Shown here: in pieces, positions 12,902 to 15,303 of the stretch
Numbering within the stretch: the first letter of the stretch is position 1
Layout: every line of letters begins with the position of its first letter
Source: Bordetella parapertussis
GTDB taxonomy: Bacteria > Pseudomonadota > Gammaproteobacteria > Burkholderiales > Burkholderiaceae_D
DNA length: 15,303 bases
NCBI GenBank assembly: GCA_945866125.1
Contig: CAMBFZ010000038.1
Coordinates: 1 to 15,303, forward strand
Direction: 5' to 3'
Notes under the pieces: generated by a model
Databases searched by the model: none
What the model was told of the DNA's origin: nothing
The model's input: only the letters and a program-made list of their open reading frames with translations
Translations under genes and position numbers: made by a program

Positions 12902-15123
12902 CAAAATCATTAAACGGTTCCATCGGTGTGTGCAAGCATGCTGGCACCTGGCATCTGGCTTCGGTTTTATTTTTTGTATTGGCTATCTTGCAGCCATCGC
13001 GAGCGCAGGAGCCCAGTGACAAGCAAGCGATTTTAAATTTTGTTGGTGCTGACATTGAATCAGTGGTGCGAGCTATTGGGCATTACACTGGCAACACTTT
13101 TTTAATTGATCCGCGGGTTAAGGGAACCATCAATCTGGTATCCGAAAAGCCAGTAGATAAAGCGCGGGCATTTGAGATGCTCGCGTCGGTCTTGCGCTTG
13201 CAGGGTTTCGCGGTGGTGCGCACGGAAAATTTTGTCAAAGTGGTGCCGGAGACAGATGCCAAGTTGCAGTCAGTGCCGACGACCGTAGGTAAAGTCCGTG
13301 GCGACCAGATCGCCACGCAGATTTTTCGTCTCAATCATGAACCTGCAGCCAATCTGATTAACGTGTTGCGGCCCTTGATTTCTCCTAACAATACCATTAC
13401 GGCTGACCCCTCCAACAATACCCTCGTCATCACCGATTACGCGGATAACCTCAAGCGTCTTGCTCGCATCATTGCCACGATGGACGTGCCCGCGATTGCA
13501 GAAATGGATGTCATTAAAATCATCCATGCAATTGCCAGCGATCTGGCTGTCACAATTAATCGCTTGCTGGATCAAAGCGGCGGTGCTACCGGGGCGGCAG
13601 ATTCGAGTCGCGTGATGTTACTGGCCGATGCACGTACCAACGCGATCATTATTCGTGCGCCGAACGCTGCGCGGGCAAGCCTGGCGCGCTCGTTGATTAC
13701 CAAACTCGATCAGCCTACCGCGCTGCCCGGCAATATCCATGTGGTCTATCTTAAAAACGCCGAGGCCACGAAACTTGCGCAAGTATTACGTTCCGTGATC
13801 GCGGGTGAGTCGGGCGCGTCGTTACCTGGGATGACACCCGTGAGCGCGCAGACCTCGCAGCTGACGCAGTCGCCCCAAGGCGGCGCGACCGCCGGAATGC
13901 AAGCGCCCCCAGCGTCACCGGCGCCGGCACAAGGTCCGTTGCCGACAGGTGGCGTCGCTGGATTTATTCAAGCCGACCCCACGACTAATACACTCATCAT
14001 CACCGCGAACGAAACTGTATATCGCAATCTGCGGGTCATCATTGATCAGCTCGATGCGCGACGCGCACAGGTCTATGTGGAATCGCTCATCGTTGAAGTG
14101 TCGTCCGAAAAAGCGGCGGAATTCGGCATACAGTGGGCAGGATTGTCGGGCAATGATGGGAGCAATTTTCGGGTAGGTGTGCTGACCGGCTTTTCTTCAG
14201 AAGGGAATAACCTGGTCAAACAAGCGGCCTCAATTCTGGGGCCTAATCAGAAGCCACTTGAGCCTGGCAAGGGTTTGACCGCAGGCGTATTTAAGCAAAA
14301 TAATGGCGCACTGGGTCTGGGAGCGCTCGCGCGTATGCTCGAGGGAACCACCAACGCCAATATTTTGTCTATGCCTAATCTGATTACGCTTGATAACGAA
14401 GAGGCGCGCATTATCGTCGGTCGTAATGTTCCTTTCATCACAGGCCAGTTCACTACGCCAGCTTCGGGCGGGGCGGCAGGTGTGAACCCCTTCCAAACGA
14501 TCGAGCGTCGCGATATTGGTCTGTCGTTGCGCGTACGTCCGCAAATTTCCGAGGGCGGCACCGTCAAGATGGCGATCTATCAGGAGACCTCCAATCTTCA
14601 GGAGACCACGACGTCGGGGGTGATTACTAGTAAGCGCTCCATTGACACCAATGTCCTCGTCGACGACGGCCAGATTATTGTGCTGGGTGGATTGATTGAA
14701 GACAGCCTCAACGATACGGTAGAAAAAGTGCCGGGCCTCGGTGATATTCCTGTGCTCGGCTATTTATTTAAGTATCAAACAAAAAAACGCGGCAAGACAA
14801 ACCTGATGGTTTTTTTGCGGCCGACCGTGGTGCGTAGCAATCTGCAAAGTGTCGCCGTAGCAGGTGACCGATACGACTACATTCGGGGTGCTCAGCTCGA
14901 TAACAAAGTCGATAGCAATCTATTTTTGCCCAAGATTGATTCGCCGCTGCTGCCACGTATGGAAAACGGCAAGCCGGTTGGTGGCGCTTTGTTGCGGCGT
15001 GAACCACAGGAGGGCACCACGTTGCCGGAAGTCCCGATGGCATTGCCGCCACCATCGACATCACCAGCGCCGCCACCCGCAACAGTTTTTCCGGTCGAGC
15101 CGCCTATCATCAATCTACGATAA
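12898..15123 (+). CDS. gspD: Type II secretion outer-membrane secretin GspD
   Basis: GspD multimerises into the outer-membrane channel of the system. A long signal peptide ends near SRA|Q37. Then come N0 (about 44-120), N1 (137-197), N2 (202-273) and N3 (277-387), followed by the secretin domain (about 390-643). That domain includes VPFITGQFTT (511-520) and the signature VPGLGDIPVLGYLF (611-624). N3 contains a low-complexity Gln/Ala/Pro/Gly insert (about 303-352). After the secretin domain an extra ~100 residues end in a proline-rich tail (717-736). I do not recognise a pilotin-binding S-domain. The protein has 741 aa, within the family range. The ATG overlaps the gspN stop in an ATGA and lacks a clear ribosome site, suggesting coupled translation. 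Confidence 0.97.
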   Translation: MTKSLNGSIGVCKHAGTWHLASVLFFVLAILQPSRAQEPSDKQAILNFVGADIESVVRAIGHYTGNTFLIDPRVKGTINLVSEKPVDKARAFEMLASVLRLQGFAVVRTENFVKVVPETDAKLQSVPTTVGKVRGDQIATQIFRLNHEPAANLINVLRPLISPNNTITADPSNNTLVITDYADNLKRLARIIATMDVPAIAEMDVIKIIHAIASDLAVTINRLLDQSGGATGAADSSRVMLLADARTNAIIIRAPNAARASLARSLITKLDQPTALPGNIHVVYLKNAEATKLAQVLRSVIAGESGASLPGMTPVSAQTSQLTQSPQGGATAGMQAPPASPAPAQGPLPTGGVAGFIQADPTTNTLIITANETVYRNLRVIIDQLDARRAQVYVESLIVEVSSEKAAEFGIQWAGLSGNDGSNFRVGVLTGFSSEGNNLVKQAASILGPNQKPLEPGKGLTAGVFKQNNGALGLGALARMLEGTTNANILSMPNLITLDNEEARIIVGRNVPFITGQFTTPASGGAAGVNPFQTIERRDIGLSLRVRPQISEGGTVKMAIYQETSNLQETTTSGVITSKRSIDTNVLVDDGQIIVLGGLIEDSLNDTVEKVPGLGDIPVLGYLFKYQTKKRGKTNLMVFLRPTVVRSNLQSVAVAGDRYDYIRGAQLDNKVDSNLFLPKIDSPLLPRMENGKPVGGALLRREPQEGTTLPEVPMALPPPSTSPAPPPATVFPVEPPIINLR

Positions 15124-15133
15124 GAGTATCAAC

Positions 15134-15303
15134 ATGGACAGGATGAATGATCCCCGCCTTCTCCCCTTCGCGTTCGCGCGCGACTTTGCGGTTTTAGCGC
15201 AAGCCGGCGGCGGTGCCGATGGTGCAGTCGAGTGCTGGATATCGGAGGCGACGGCGCCCTCGGCCTTGGCTGAAATCAGCCGTCGTTATGGTCGCGTGCG
15301 CCT
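15134..15303 (+). CDS. gspE: Type II secretion ATPase GspE, N-terminal fragment
   Basis: GspE is the cytoplasmic ATPase that drives pseudopilus assembly. Only the first 56 codons are in the window; the frame is open at the right edge. The visible part, with LLPFAFARDFAVL (residues 9-21) and PSALAEISRRYGRV (42-55), matches the GspE N-terminal domain that binds GspL. Walker motifs lie beyond the window. The start at 15134 has a purine-rich agag upstream; ATG at 15143 is an alternative. It begins 10 nt after gspD, continuing the operon. Confidence 0.88.
   Translation, partial: MDRMNDPRLLPFAFARDFAVLAQAGGGADGAVECWISEATAPSALAEISRRYGRVR

Noticed and set aside
1..15303. CRISPR arrays, toxin-antitoxin, phage or defence genes
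   Set aside because: I looked for regular repeats and unfamiliar small gene pairs and saw none; every sizeable frame belongs to a known housekeeping or secretion gene, apart from the SH3 protein.

Overview
The window looks like a chromosomal segment of a betaproteobacterium. Protein features and gene order point to Burkholderiales, most likely Oxalobacteraceae; this rests on recognised gene families and order, not on a database search. It is dense housekeeping and secretion DNA of moderately high GC. I see no tRNA, rRNA, CRISPR array or intact insertion sequence.

Left third, minus strand, transcribed right to left: gpmA (phosphoglycerate mutase), envC (amidase activator with a degenerate LytM domain), ctpA (S41 periplasmic protease), then a terminator-like hairpin and a moeB/thiF-type E1-like adenylyltransferase. 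The last gene loses its C-terminal quarter at the window edge. gpmA, envC and ctpA are spaced 3-8 nt apart and look like one operon.

Middle, plus strand from about 4324: a membrane-anchored rhodanese (YibN type), grxC, secB, a secreted protein with two SH3-like segments, and gpsA. Together with gpm-envC on the other strand this matches the E. coli arrangement gpm-envC / yibN-grxC-secB-gpsA, read divergently from a short intergenic region that carries a symmetrical -10 box.

Right half, plus strand from 7417 to the end: a type II secretion operon in the order gspG-H-I-J-K-L-M-N-D-E, with gspE cut by the window end. Junctions are overlapping or nearly so (four ATGA overlaps), so translation is probably coupled. 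A 420-base gap before gspG holds a hairpin just after gpsA, a plausible sigma-70 promoter and an inverted repeat near the gspG ribosome binding site. The products would form the pseudopilus (G, H, I, J, K), the inner-membrane platform (L, M, N), the outer-membrane secretin (D) and the ATPase (E). gspC and gspF are not in the window.

I found no clear candidate for an entirely new system. The points most worth checking are the broken moeB end, the ctpA-envC pairing, the symmetrical promoter, the uncharacterised SH3 protein, the gspG leader region and the position of gspC.
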